DNA of 64,000 nt from Microlunatus flavus (GTDB lineage: Bacteria > Actinomycetota > Actinomycetes > Propionibacteriales > Propionibacteriaceae), in contig NZ_FOFA01000001.1 of NCBI RefSeq assembly GCF_900110855.1, positions 806,001 through 870,000 on the forward strand, in the 5' to 3' direction. How positions within the stretch are numbered: the stretch's first letter is position 1; each line of letters begins with the position of its first letter. Below are positions 31,998 to 41,900 of this stretch, one piece after another. The translations under genes were made by a program, and so were the position numbers. The notes below the pieces were generated by a model, which saw nothing but the letters and a program-made list of their open reading frames with translations, ran no database searches and had not been told where the DNA came from.

Positions 31998-32914
31998 CGC
32001 TGCCGGAGACACCAGGCGCTCGGATCGTCGACGCCCACCTGCACCTGTGGGAGCTCGGCACGGGCGACTACGGCTGGAACACCCCCGACCTCGGCCCGGT
32101 GCACACAGACTTCGACGCCGAGCAGGCCGGCGCCACGCTCGCGTCGGGCGGCGTCGACGAGGCGGTCCTGGTCCAGGCGGCCGACACGGCGGGTGACTCG
32201 GAGCGGATGTTCGCCGCGGCGGACGAGCACCCCTGGGTGGCGGGCGTCGTGGCCTGGGTGCCCCTGCGGGACCCGCACGCGGCGGAGAGTCTGCTGGACC
32301 GCTGGTCCGCGACCGGGCGCCTGGCCGGGATCCGCCAGCTGCTGCACGACGACCCCGACCCGACCCGGCTCGACGCTCCCGCGGTCCGCGCGACGCTCGC
32401 CCTGCTCGCCGAGCGCGGGCTGCCGCTCGACGTCCCCGACGCCTGGCCGGACCTGTGGCCGGCGCTGCTTCGGGTCCTGGACGACCTGCCCGACCTCGTC
32501 GTCGTCCTCGACCACCTGGGCAAGCCGGCCCTCGACCTCGACGCCGCCGGGCGCCCGGCCGACCCGGCCGCCTTCGACGCGTGGCGGCAGGGCCTGGCCG
32601 AGGTCGCGCGGCACCCGCAGGCCGTCGCCAAGCTCTCCGGCCTCGACGCCGCCCTGGCCGCCGGCGTCGAGCCGAGCGCCGAGCGGCTGCGACCCCTCGT
32701 CGAGGCGGCGCTGGAGACGTTCGGTCCCGAGCGGTTGATGCTCGGCGGCGACTGGCCGGTCAGCCTGGGCCACGCGCCGTACGCCGTGGTCGTCGAGGCG
32801 GTGCGCGGCAGCCTGGCCGGGCTGGGCGACGCCGAGCGGGCCGCCGTCCTCGGCGGGACGGCAGCGCGGGTCTACCGGCTGCCACCCAGGCCCGAGGTCC
32901 CGATGAGGCCCTAG
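31994..32914 (+). CDS. L-fuconolactonase (amidohydrolase superfamily)
   Basis: 306 residues, ATG at 31994 overlapping the dehydrogenase stop. COG3618-type amidohydrolase: IVDAHLHLWELGTGDYGW with the metal-binding HxH, EAVLVQAADT, GIRQLLHDDPDP, VVLDHLGKP with His, and RLMLGGDWPVSLG with the catalytic Asp. It opens L-fucono-1,5-lactone to L-fuconate. The 3' end overlaps that of the convergent esterase gene by four bases. Confidence 0.9.
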   Translation: MTLPETPGARIVDAHLHLWELGTGDYGWNTPDLGPVHTDFDAEQAGATLASGGVDEAVLVQAADTAGDSERMFAAADEHPWVAGVVAWVPLRDPHAAESLLDRWSATGRLAGIRQLLHDDPDPTRLDAPAVRATLALLAERGLPLDVPDAWPDLWPALLRVLDDLPDLVVVLDHLGKPALDLDAAGRPADPAAFDAWRQGLAEVARHPQAVAKLSGLDAALAAGVEPSAERLRPLVEAALETFGPERLMLGGDWPVSLGHAPYAVVVEAVRGSLAGLGDAERAAVLGGTAARVYRLPPRPEVPMRP

Positions 32915-33834
32915 AGCAGCTGCTGCAGGGCCTCCACGCAGAGCTCCCAGCCCTGGTGCTCGGTGTCGACCACGTCCATGTGGTCGCCGTCGAACGGCTT
33001 GAGCTCGGCGTGGTCGCCCGCGGCCAGCGCGGCGGCGACGAAGGCCTGGGACTGCTCGATCGGGACGACGTCGTCCGACCGGCCGTGCACGCACACGGTC
33101 GGCACGTGGAGCGGGACCCGGTCGATCGGCGAGGCCTGCGCGTACGTCTCCGCCAGCTCGGCCGGGCTGCCGCCCATGAAGCCGCGCACCGCTCCCCCGC
33201 CCAGGTCGGCGGTGAAGCCGCCCTCGAGGTCGACGACGCCGGCCTGGATCACGGCGCCGGACAGCGTCACCTGCGGGTTCGCCCCCGGTGCGCCCTCCGC
33301 CTGCCGGGCGCGGCTGGCCAGCCAGCCGGCGAGGTGGCCGCCGGCGGAGTGCCCGAGCGCGACGACCCGGCCGAGGTCGAGGCGGCCGCCGGCGATGCGC
33401 TGGCCCTCGACGGCGAGGGTGTCGACCGCGGCGGCGACGTCGAGGCAGGTGGTCGGCCAGCCGCCGCCCCCGTCCGTGGGGCTGCCGCCCACCCGGCGGT
33501 ACTCGACGTTGAGGGCGGCCCAGCCCCGGTTCACGAGGTCGCGGGCGAGCGGCCGGCCGAGGTCCGCGCCGTACGCGTCACGCCAGAAGCCGCCGTGGAC
33601 GACGACGACGACCGGCACCAGGCTGGTGCCGGCGGGCAGGCTGAGCTCGGCGTACTGGGCGGGGTGGTCCCCGTAGTGGATGGTCTGCACCCCCACATCC
33701 TGCTGGTCCGTCCCGCCCCCGTTCCGTGCGCCTCCGGTCCGTGCGCCTCCGGGCGCGCAGCCCGCCGCGGCCAGCAGCGCCGCCCCGCCGAGCAGCAGGC
33801 TTCGGCGCGACCAGCGGGACCGAGACGGTTCCAT
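32911..33834 (-). CDS. Alpha/beta-hydrolase lipoprotein (esterase)
   Basis: 307 residues from the ATG at 33834 (GGGAGG upstream); the frame extends further but without coding character. N-terminus SRRSLLLGGAALLAAAGCAPG combines a twin-Arg-like motif and a lipobox, so it is exported and lipidated. BD-FAE/esterase fold: VVVHGGFWRDAYG oxyanion loop, nucleophile Ser in GHSAGGHLAGW, acid in VHGRSDDVVPIEQS, catalytic His in DGDHMDVVD. Carboxyl-ester substrate unknown; deacetylation of sugars is possible given the neighbouring locus, but this is a guess. Confidence 0.83.
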   Translation of the reverse strand: MEPSRSRWSRRSLLLGGAALLAAAGCAPGGARTGGARNGGGTDQQDVGVQTIHYGDHPAQYAELSLPAGTSLVPVVVVVHGGFWRDAYGADLGRPLARDLVNRGWAALNVEYRRVGGSPTDGGGGWPTTCLDVAAAVDTLAVEGQRIAGGRLDLGRVVALGHSAGGHLAGWLASRARQAEGAPGANPQVTLSGAVIQAGVVDLEGGFTADLGGGAVRGFMGGSPAELAETYAQASPIDRVPLHVPTVCVHGRSDDVVPIEQSQAFVAAALAAGDHAELKPFDGDHMDVVDTEHQGWELCVEALQQLL

Positions 33835-33964
33835 CGCACACCTCCCTGCCGTCGACCTGGACCCCTGGCTAGGCCCCCGAGGACGGTTCGGTGCGAGGGG
33901 CCGTACGGGATGGCCCTCACACGAGATCGCGTCGCGGGCGCAGGTCCGGAGCACCGGGCACGCC

Positions 33965-33992
33965 GTGCATTTCACGACAACGTGAGATGCAC
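33965..33992 (-). terminator. dnaB terminator hairpin
   Basis: 12-bp stem (33965-33976 with 33981-33992, one T-G pair) and a 4-base ACAA loop, about 77 bases after the dnaB stop in the direction of dnaB transcription. Confidence 0.65.
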
Positions 33993-34068
33993 GACCTCAG
34001 CCAGGACTGCAGGGCGGGAAGAGAACGAGGAACTCTGGCTGAGCAGTCGTCCGAGGGGACCGAAGGGC

Positions 34069-35430
34069 TCAGCGCGCCATGTCGACGAAGCGCGAGTAGT
34101 GGCCCTGGAAGGCCACGGTGAGCGTGCGGGTCGGGCCGTTGCGGTGCTTGGCGACGTCGAAGTCGGCCTCGCCGGCGCGCTCGGACTCCTTGTCGTAGAG
34201 GTCGGGGCGCGACAGGAGCATGACCATGTCGGCGTCCTGCTCCAGCGAGCCGGACTCACGCAGGTCGGACAGCATCGGCTTCTTGTCGGTGCGCTGCTCA
34301 GGGCCACGGTTGAGCTGGGAGAGCGCGACGACCGGCACCTGCAGCTCCTTGGCCAGCAGCTTGAGCTGGCGGGAGAACTCGGAGACCTCGAGCTGGCGCG
34401 ACTCGACCTTCTTGCCCGACGTCATCAGCTGGATGTAGTCGATGCAGATCAGGCGCAGGTCGTGGCGCTGCTTGAGGCGGCGGGCCTTGGCCCGGATCTC
34501 CATCATCGTCAGGTTGGGCGAGTCGTCGATGAACAGCGGCGCCGACTCGACCTGGCCCATCTTCTGCGCGACGCGCTGCCAGTCGTCGTCGTTCATCCGG
34601 CCGCCGCGGATGTGGCCGAGCGGGACGCTCGCCTCCGCCGACAGCAGGCGCATGGTGATCTCGATCTGGCTCATCTCGAGGCTGAAGATGGCCGAGGTCA
34701 GGCCCTGCTTGATCGAGCACGAACGGGCGAGGTCGAGCGCCAGCGTCGACTTCCCGCAGCCGGGACGCGCGGCGACGATGACCAGCTGGCCGCCGTGCAG
34801 ACCGTTGGTCAGCTCGTCGAGGTCGGCGAAGCCGGTGGAGATCCCGGCGAGGCCGGCGCCTCGGTTCTCGATGGCCTCCATCTCGTCCATCGTCGGCTGC
34901 ATGAGCTCGGCCAGGGACTTGTAGTCCTCGGCGGCCCGGCGGTCGGTGACGGCGTACACCTCGGCCTGCGCCCGGTCGACGATCTCGTCGACGTCGCCCT
35001 CGCCGGCGTAGCCCATCTGGTTGATGCGCACGGAGGCGTCGACCAGGCGGCGCAGGACCGCCTTCTCCCGCACGATCTGCGCGTACCAGGAGGCGTTGGC
35101 CACGACGGTGACCGAGCCGATGAGGTCGACGAGGTAGCCGGGGCCGCCGACGCGGGCGATCTGGCCGCGCTTGGTCAGCTCGTCGGCGACGGTGACGGCG
35201 TCGGCGGGGTCGCCGCGGCCGTAGAGGTCGAGGATCGCGTCGTAGACCAGCTCGTGGGCGGGGCGGTAGAAGTCGACGCCGCGCACGACCTCGACGACGT
35301 CGGCGATGGCGTCCTTGCTGGAGAGCATCGCGCCGAGGACGCTCTGCTCGGCGTCCATGTCCTGGGGCGGGGTGCGGTCGTTCGGCCGGCTCGTCTCCGA
35401 GTACGGCGGCATCACCTCGGCCAGGCTCAC
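34069..35430 (-). CDS. dnaB: Replicative DNA helicase DnaB
   Basis: 453 residues, a normal intein-free length. N-terminal DnaB domain (PPQDMDAEQSVLGAMLSSKDAI) then RecA-like helicase domain: Walker A ARPGCGKSTLALD, the NLTMMEIRAKARRLK linker, ICIDYIQLM (Walker B), and the C-terminal VALSQLNRGPEQR and ESGSLEQDADMVMLL. It unwinds DNA as a hexamer at replication forks. The genes that usually precede it (rpsF-ssb-rpsR-rplI) are not upstream here; a 609-base gap and a copper operon lie there instead. Confidence 0.96.
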   Translation of the reverse strand: MSLAEVMPPYSETSRPNDRTPPQDMDAEQSVLGAMLSSKDAIADVVEVVRGVDFYRPAHELVYDAILDLYGRGDPADAVTVADELTKRGQIARVGGPGYLVDLIGSVTVVANASWYAQIVREKAVLRRLVDASVRINQMGYAGEGDVDEIVDRAQAEVYAVTDRRAAEDYKSLAELMQPTMDEMEAIENRGAGLAGISTGFADLDELTNGLHGGQLVIVAARPGCGKSTLALDLARSCSIKQGLTSAIFSLEMSQIEITMRLLSAEASVPLGHIRGGRMNDDDWQRVAQKMGQVESAPLFIDDSPNLTMMEIRAKARRLKQRHDLRLICIDYIQLMTSGKKVESRQLEVSEFSRQLKLLAKELQVPVVALSQLNRGPEQRTDKKPMLSDLRESGSLEQDADMVMLLSRPDLYDKESERAGEADFDVAKHRNGPTRTLTVAFQGHYSRFVDMAR

Positions 35431-36039
35431 CGGCCACGCTCCTTCTGCTCGACACGCCCCACGGTCGCGGGGCGGCTGCCCCGTCCGCCGCCTGCGCGCG
35501 GCTCCGCCGACGGGCCACCACGTGCAGACGGGACGACGGTAGGAGCCGCCGCTGACAGTTCTCGCAGCGTGCTCGCTGCTCCTGTCAGAGCGACTCCGGG
35601 ACCGATGATGCTCCTCGTCCCGGCCTCACGTGGCCGACCCGCCGGCGCGGGGGATCAGGCGACCGTACGCGCCCTTCCCTGTGAGAGCCAGACGGCCGTG
35701 CACAGCCCCTGTGGAGAAGTAGGTGCCCCCTGTGCAGGACACGCTGAGGGCGTGTGCACAGCTTGGGGACAACTCTGGGGATTCTGCTCGGGGGGAGGGC
35801 ACAACCGGGTCCTGACCAGGGCGAACGCCGGGAGTCGTCGGTGGAGGAAAACTTCTCCGAGGCGCTGTGGCCGACTCCGGCATGACCGCTTCCTGACATT
35901 GACAGCGCCCTTGCGGCCCGCTACGGGAGTTCGGTTCCCACACGTTTTCCACCATCCGGAGCCCTTTCCTGAGAACGATCTTCAGGTTTTCCCTTGGGGT
36001 CGGGCATACCCTCTGGGGGTACCAGAGGAAGGGGAACCG
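35431..36039. other. 609-base intergenic region between dnaB and csoR
   Basis: No credible gene. It holds the divergent dnaB and csoR promoters. Visible structures: a hairpin at 35551-35588 (GCTGACAG/CTGTCAG arms around GCAGC/GCTGC), scattered TGTGGA, GGGGACAAC and TTTTCCACC words that resemble weak DnaA boxes, TTGACA at 35899, and the CsoR-like operator at 36006-36023. It is slightly less GC-rich than neighbours near 35880-36020. A function beyond promoter and leader is not evident. Confidence 0.5.
36006..36023. promoter_or_regulatory. CsoR-type copper operator
   Basis: ATACCCTCTGGGGGTACC, an interrupted palindrome of the ATACCC...GGGTAT class recognised by CsoR proteins, 17 bases upstream of the csoR start. 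Binding of apo-CsoR would block the csoR-copZ-copA transcript. Confidence 0.75.
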
Positions 36040-36339
36040 ATGGCCGAGACCCACCCGCCCCGCGGCTACATCGCGGGCAAGGAGGACTACCTGCGCCGCC
36101 TGCGCCGCATCGAGGGCCAGGCGCGTGGTCTGCAGAAGATGGTCGAGGACGACAAGTACTGCATCGACATCCTCACGCAGGTCTCGGCCATGACGAGCGC
36201 CCTGCAGTCGGTCGCGCTGGGCCTGGTCAACGACCACCTCAGCCACTGCGTCGTCGAGGCCGCCCGGACCGGTGGTCCCGAGGCCGACGAGAAGGTCCGC
36301 GAGGCCGCGGACGCGATCGCGCGGCTCGTCCGTTCCTGA
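36040..36339 (+). CDS. csoR: Copper-sensing repressor CsoR
   Basis: 99 residues from the ATG at 36040 behind AGGAAGGGG. All-helical CsoR/RcnR family with the Cu(I) ligand set Cys41 (KYCIDI), His66 and Cys70 (DHLSHC). Copper binding releases the operator at 36006-36023. First gene of csoR-copZ-copA. Confidence 0.95.
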   Translation: MAETHPPRGYIAGKEDYLRRLRRIEGQARGLQKMVEDDKYCIDILTQVSAMTSALQSVALGLVNDHLSHCVVEAARTGGPEADEKVREAADAIARLVRS

Positions 36340-36451
36340 GGAAGTCCCCACGCGGCGATCCACCGGACCGCGGCGTCGTCCCCACCCGAGCAACCCACCC
36401 CAGAACCAGCCCGAGCACCAGCCCGAGCCCTACCCGATCGAGGAGCAGCAG

Positions 36452-36664
36452 ATGAGCACCACCCAGGACTACGTCGTCGCCGGCATGACCTGCGAGCACT
36501 GCACCCAGGCCGTCACCGAGGAGGTGCTGGGCGTTCCCGGCGTGCAGGAGGTGAAGGTGCTGCTCGACGGCGGCCAGATGACGGTGACGAGCACCGAGCC
36601 CGTCGACTTCGAGGTGCTCGAGGCCGCGGTGTCCGAGGCCGGCTACACGCTCGGCAGCCGCTGA
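36452..36664 (+). CDS. copZ: Copper chaperone CopZ
   Basis: 70 residues from the ATG at 36452 (GAGGAG upstream). Single heavy-metal-associated domain with GMTCEHC metal site near residues 11-17. Delivers Cu(I) to CopA, encoded three bases further on. The 112-base gap after csoR contains no terminator. Confidence 0.95.
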   Translation: MSTTQDYVVAGMTCEHCTQAVTEEVLGVPGVQEVKVLLDGGQMTVTSTEPVDFEVLEAAVSEAGYTLGSR

Positions 36665-36667
36665 ACC

Positions 36668-38974
36668 ATGAGCAGCTCTGACGTGCGCCGGCCCGCGGCG
36701 GCCGGCACCCCGGTCGCCCCGGGCCTGCCCGTCGTGCTCGACGCGGTGAGCCCGGTCGGTTCGGTCGACCTCGACATCACCGGCATGACCTGCGCCTCGT
36801 GCTCCAGCCGGATCGAGCGCAAGCTCAACAAGCTGCCCGGCGTCGTCGCCTCGGTGAACCTCGCCACCGAGCGCGCCCACGTCGAGGTCCCGCTCGGCAC
36901 GAGCGTCGCCGACCTCGTCGCCACCGTGGAGAAGACCGGCTACGGGGCGTCCGTCGTGGAACCCGAGACCGACCCCGCCGACGAGGGCCGGTCCGACGCC
37001 GCCGAGCGCCGCCTGCGGATCCGCGCCCTGCTCGCCGTCGTGCTCGGCGTCCCCGTCATCGTCACCTCGATGGTCCCGGGGCTCCAGGTGCCCGGCTGGC
37101 AGTGGGTCGCGCTCGTCCTCACCGCGGTCGTCGTCCTCGGCGCCGGCTGGGGCTTCCACCGCTCGGCCGCGGTCAACCTGCGCCACGGCGCGGCGACCAT
37201 GGACACGCTCATCTCCCTCGGCACGCTCGCCGCGCTGGGGTGGTCGGTGTACGCGCTGACCGGTCCGGCCGGCGCGCTCGGCTGGACCCACGACTTCAGC
37301 CTCCGCGTCGAGCGGCACACCGGCATGGCCGAGCCCTACCTCGAGGCCGCCGCCGCCATCACGCTCTTCCTGCTCCTCGGCCGCTGGCTCGAGGCCCGGG
37401 CCCGCCGCCGTTCCGGGGCGGCGCTGCGGGCCCTGCTCGCCCTCGGCGCCAAGGAGGCCCGGGTGCTGCGCGACGGGCGCGAGGTCACCGTGCCCGCGAA
37501 CCGGCTCGTCGTCGGCGACCAGGTCGTCGTCGCGCCGGGCGAGACGGTCCCGACGGACGGCACCGTCGTCGAGGGCCGCAGCGCCGTCGACGCCGCGACC
37601 GTCACCGGCGAGTCCGTACCGGTCGAGGTCGGGCCCGGCGACGCCGTCGTCGGCGGCTGCGTGAACACCTCCGGCCGCCTGGTCGTCGAGGCCACCGCGG
37701 TCGGCGCCGACACCCAGCTCGCGCGCCTCGCGCGGATGGTCACCGAGGCGCAGAGCGGCAAGGCCCAGGTGCAGCGGCTGGCCGACCGGGTGTCGGGGAT
37801 CTTCGTGCCCGTCGTCATCGCGCTGGCTGTCGTCGTCCTCGTCGGCTGGATCCTGGCCGGCGCCGGCGCCTCGTTCGCGCTCACCGCCGCCGTCGCGGTC
37901 CTGATCATCGCCTGCCCCTGCGCGCTCGGACTCGCCACGCCGACCGCCCTGCTCGTCGGCACCGGACGCGGCGCCCAGCTCGGCATCGTCATCAAGGGCC
38001 CCGAGGTCCTCGAGGCCACCCGCGACGTCGACGTCGTCCTGCTCGACAAGACCGGCACCGTCACCGAGGGCCGGATGGGCGTCGTCGCGGTGCACGCCGC
38101 CGACGGCGTCGACGAGCCCGAGCTGGTCCGCCTCGCCGGTGCGGTCGAGGCCGGGTCCTCGCACCCGGTCGCCCAGGCCGTCGCCGCGTACGGGCAGGCC
38201 CGCGGCCCGCTCCCCGGCGTCACCGCCCTGCGCGAACCCGCCGGGCTCGGCGTCGTCGCCGAGGTCGAGGGGACCGGCGCGGTCGTGGTCGGCCGCGCGG
38301 ACCTGCTCGCGTCGGCGGGCCTGACCGTCGACGCCGCCCTCGCGGAGCGGCTCGCCGCCGAGCAGGAGCAGGGCCGCACGGCCGTGCTCGTCGGCTGGGG
38401 CGGTGCCGCCCGCGGGGTCGTGGCCGTGGCCGACACCGTAAAGCCGACCTCCGCCGACGCGATCCGCCGCCTGCAGGCCCTCGGGCTGCGGCCCGTGCTG
38501 CTCACCGGGGACACCGCCCGTACGGCGGAGGCCGTGGCCGCCGAGGTCGGCATCGACCAGGTCGTCGCCGACGTCCGGCCCGAGGGCAAGGTCGACGCCG
38601 TCCGCCGGCTGCAGGCCGAGGGCCACCGGGTCGCGATGGTGGGCGACGGCGTCAACGACGCCGCCGCCCTCGCCCAGGCCGACCTCGGCGTCGCCATGGG
38701 CACCGGTACCGACGCGGCGATCGAAGCGGCCGACCTCACCCTCGTCCGTGGCGACCTGCGCCAGGCCGCCGACGCCGTACGCCTCTCCCGCGCGACCCTG
38801 CGCACGATCCGCGGCAACCTCTTCTGGGCCTTCGCCTACAACGTGGCCGCCCTGCCGCTCGCCGCCCTGGGCTTCGCCAACCCGGTCCTCGCCGGGGCGG
38901 CGATGGCCTTCAGCTCGCTCTTCGTCGTGGGCAACAGCCTGCGGCTGCGCCGGTTCCGACCGCTGCCCTCCTAG
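36668..38974 (+). CDS. copA: Cu(I)-exporting P1B-type ATPase CopA
   Basis: 768 residues: one N-terminal metal-binding domain (GMTCASC, Cys42/Cys45), eight membrane helices with the CPC motif (Cys416-Pro-Cys418), actuator TGES, phosphorylation Asp460 in DKTGT, SSHPVAQ (the HP motif) and MVGDGVNDAAAL. C-terminal helices carry AYNVAALPLA and MAFSSLFVVGNSLRL, the Cu(I)-site pattern of the P1B-1 group. Exports copper from the cytosol. Confidence 0.96.
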   Translation: MSSSDVRRPAAAGTPVAPGLPVVLDAVSPVGSVDLDITGMTCASCSSRIERKLNKLPGVVASVNLATERAHVEVPLGTSVADLVATVEKTGYGASVVEPETDPADEGRSDAAERRLRIRALLAVVLGVPVIVTSMVPGLQVPGWQWVALVLTAVVVLGAGWGFHRSAAVNLRHGAATMDTLISLGTLAALGWSVYALTGPAGALGWTHDFSLRVERHTGMAEPYLEAAAAITLFLLLGRWLEARARRRSGAALRALLALGAKEARVLRDGREVTVPANRLVVGDQVVVAPGETVPTDGTVVEGRSAVDAATVTGESVPVEVGPGDAVVGGCVNTSGRLVVEATAVGADTQLARLARMVTEAQSGKAQVQRLADRVSGIFVPVVIALAVVVLVGWILAGAGASFALTAAVAVLIIACPCALGLATPTALLVGTGRGAQLGIVIKGPEVLEATRDVDVVLLDKTGTVTEGRMGVVAVHAADGVDEPELVRLAGAVEAGSSHPVAQAVAAYGQARGPLPGVTALREPAGLGVVAEVEGTGAVVVGRADLLASAGLTVDAALAERLAAEQEQGRTAVLVGWGGAARGVVAVADTVKPTSADAIRRLQALGLRPVLLTGDTARTAEAVAAEVGIDQVVADVRPEGKVDAVRRLQAEGHRVAMVGDGVNDAAALAQADLGVAMGTGTDAAIEAADLTLVRGDLRQAADAVRLSRATLRTIRGNLFWAFAYNVAALPLAALGFANPVLAGAAMAFSSLFVVGNSLRLRRFRPLPS

Positions 38975-38992
38975 TCCTTCGCGCCGGCGGGC

Positions 38993-41900
38993 TCAGGCGA
39001 AGCGCGCCCGGAGCCGGCCCTCCATCACCTCCTGGATGAGGTCCACCGTCGCGGGGTCGAGGTCGGCGCCGAGCACGCGCGCCTGCTGGGCGAGGTGGAG
39101 GCAGAGGCGCTCGGTCTCGGCGACGTTGCCGGCCTGGTGCTCGGTCCGGATCCTCGACGCCAGGAGCAGCTCGTCGCCCGGAGACACGACGAGCGCCCGC
39201 GACGCCGCCCACCGGGCGAGGTCCACGTCGCCGTCCTCGAGCGCGCGGCGCGCCAGCTCGACGCCGATGTCGCGCAGGCAGGACACGATGTCGCTGCGCA
39301 GCTCCTCCGCCCAGTGCCACTGGACGGGTGCGGCGTCGGCGAACGGCGCGCCCCGGACCAGCCGCAGCCCGAGCTCCAGCACGGACGTCGGCACCTGGTC
39401 CACGCCCTCGGCGACGAGGAGCTGGAGCTGGTGCCAGTCCGAGCTCACGACCGGGTCGAGCCAGATGTGCCCGCTGTACGCGTCCGGCAGGTACGGCTCG
39501 CCGTCGGCGCCGTCGCCGAGCCAGGAGCGGAGCCGGCTCATGTTCGACCGGCGGGTGCCCTCCGCCACGAGCAGCCCGGTCGCCATCGCCTGGGCCGTCG
39601 CGCCCGGGTGCTCGAGCAGCCAGGCGCAGTACTCGAGGCACTGCTTCGCGGCCCGGGTCGGCGGCGTACCGGTCGCGCCGACGAGGTCGACGGGGCCGAT
39701 GAGGCGGAGCAGCGGGTGGCGTGCCGTCCCGTCCGCCGCCTCGGTCATCCGTGCCTGCACCGCCGCCCTCCTCTCCTGCTCGTCGGTCTCGTCGGTCCTG
39801 CGTCGTCGGCCCAGGTAGGTCACGTTGTCGGGCGGGGCCTCGGGCGGGTCGTCCGTGGACCACCAGGGCGCGGGGTGCGTCACCTCGCTCCCGGTGACGC
39901 CCACGAGCTCGACGACCTGGTCCAGGGCAGCCGCGGCGAGCGTCTGCGGGAGAAGCCGGACCCCGTCGGGACGCAGCGTCGCCGCGCCGTCCTGGCTCAG
40001 GGCCAGGACGGCTCCGGCGCCTTCCACCGGTCCTCCGACGACGGCCGTCACCCCTTCGCCGGGCACGGCCCTCGTGAGCCGCACCAGTCGCTCGACCTGC
40101 TTCGGCGTCGGCGGCGCTCCGACCAGGACCACCTCCGGCGTCCACGCCTCCGCGCGGTCGGGGTCGAGCCGGAGGTCGCGGGCCTCGGACCCGCCGCCGT
40201 GCTCGCGACGCGCTCGGGCCACGCGCTCGAGGCGGTCGAGGAGCCCGTCGAGGTCGTCGGTGGTCTGCACGTTGTGCTGGGCCAGGGCCGGAGCGAGGCG
40301 GTCGTCTCCCACCAGGGTCAGCCGGAGCTCCTCGGTCCACGGCGAGCAGGCGAGCTCGAGGGCCATCGCCGCCATCACCCCGGTCGTCGCCGGCTGTTCG
40401 CCGGTCAGCGCGAGGAGGCCGATCGACTCCAGGTCGACGACGCGCTCGGCTCCGTCCGCCTCCGCGCCCTCCTCCGTCCCCAGCGTCACGAGCAGGGGCC
40501 ACGGGCGGACGGCGTCGGCGACGCCGGTCACCGATCGCAGGTCGTCCACCGCGTCGGACGCCAGGCACCAGCTGGTGCCGGTGTCGACGAAGCAGCGGGG
40601 CGCCGGCGGAGTCGGTCCGGACAGCTCCAGGACGAGCCACTCGCTCGAGACGGACGCCGAGCGCAGGGCGGGCACGCCGAGGCCGGCGTCGGCGGAGGCG
40701 GCGGCGACCGCACGGCTCGCCCGGTCCAGCGTGCGCAGCCCGATCGGGCGTGCTCGCCGCGCCAGGGCGACCTCGACGGGGCGGGTCGTCGGTGGCGGGT
40801 GGGCGATGCGCCGGCCCACCGGACGACGCTGGAGCTGCCACCGGCGCCGGGCCGCCAGCCCGCCGACGAGCGCGGCGGCGAGCAGCCCGCCGACCCCGGC
40901 CAGCCCCGGCAGGGGAACGGCGGCACCCTGCTCGTCCGCGGGCTCGAGCCCCTCCTGGGACGGCCGGTCGGCCGGTGCCGGGTCGCCCCGGCCCTCTGCG
41001 TCGCCGCCGACCGTCGGACCAGCGGGCACCGGCCTGGCGGTCGGCTCCGCCGGCGACGTCGCAGCCGGTGTGGTCGATGGCGTCGCCGAGCCGGAGGACG
41101 ATCCGCCGGCGGGCCGGGCCTGTCGGTCCGCGTCGTCCCGTCCGACCGGCACCTCGTCGGGCGGGTCGGCGTCTTCGGCCCGCTCCTGCGGCGTCGCGGC
41201 AGGGTCGTCGGAACGTCCGGTCGGCCCGTCGGGCAGACGCAGGACCAGCCCGACGGGCAGCTCGTCCGGGTCGGCGAGCTGGTCACGGTTGGCGCGGTAG
41301 AGCTCGTTCCACCGGTCGCCGTCCCCGAGCTCCCGCTCGGCGATCGCGCTGAGGCTGTCGCCGGGGCGCACCCGTACCCGAGGCCTGCCGTCGTCGGCCC
41401 GGCCGGAGGCGTCGGAACCGGTCTCGGGGACCACGAGCCGCCAGCCGACGCGGAGCCGGTCAGGGCCACCCGTGAGGAAGTCGGGGTTGGCCGCGGCGAT
41501 CCTGCGCCAGTCCTGCCCGCGGCCGTAGTACCGCTCCGCGAGCGACCACAGGTCGTCGCCGGCCGTGACGACGTGGACCCGCTCCCGACGGCCGTGCGGC
41601 GCGTCGACCGGTGCGACCACCTCGGCTTCCCGCCCGGTCTCTGCGCGACCCGGTTCGTCGGCGATCGCGGACGGTGACGGCCGGGCGGTGCTCGAGACCG
41701 GGTCGGCCGTGGTCCGTGCGGGCTCCGCTGCCGCCGTGACCGCCGGCGCGGTCGCCGCACCCCCGGACGTCAGCTGGGCAGCGGCGCCGAGCGCCACGAC
41801 GGACAGCATCAGGCCTGCCGCCCACTGCTGAAGGCTGCCCAGTCCCGGCAGGACCAGCCCACGGCGCTGCCGGCCCACCAGGTTGACGAGCTCGACCAGG

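Noticed and set aside
35431-36039. Replication origin
   Set aside because: It has a few degenerate DnaA-box words but no dnaA/dnaN, no cluster of exact boxes and no AT-rich unwinding region.
32455-36339. A ~1294-codon plus-strand open frame ending in csoR
   Set aside because: It runs antisense through the esterase and dnaB. Only its last 99 codons are a real gene (CsoR), with their own ribosome site and operator.
36239-38626. A long minus-strand open frame opposite copA
   Set aside because: Low-complexity shadow of copA.
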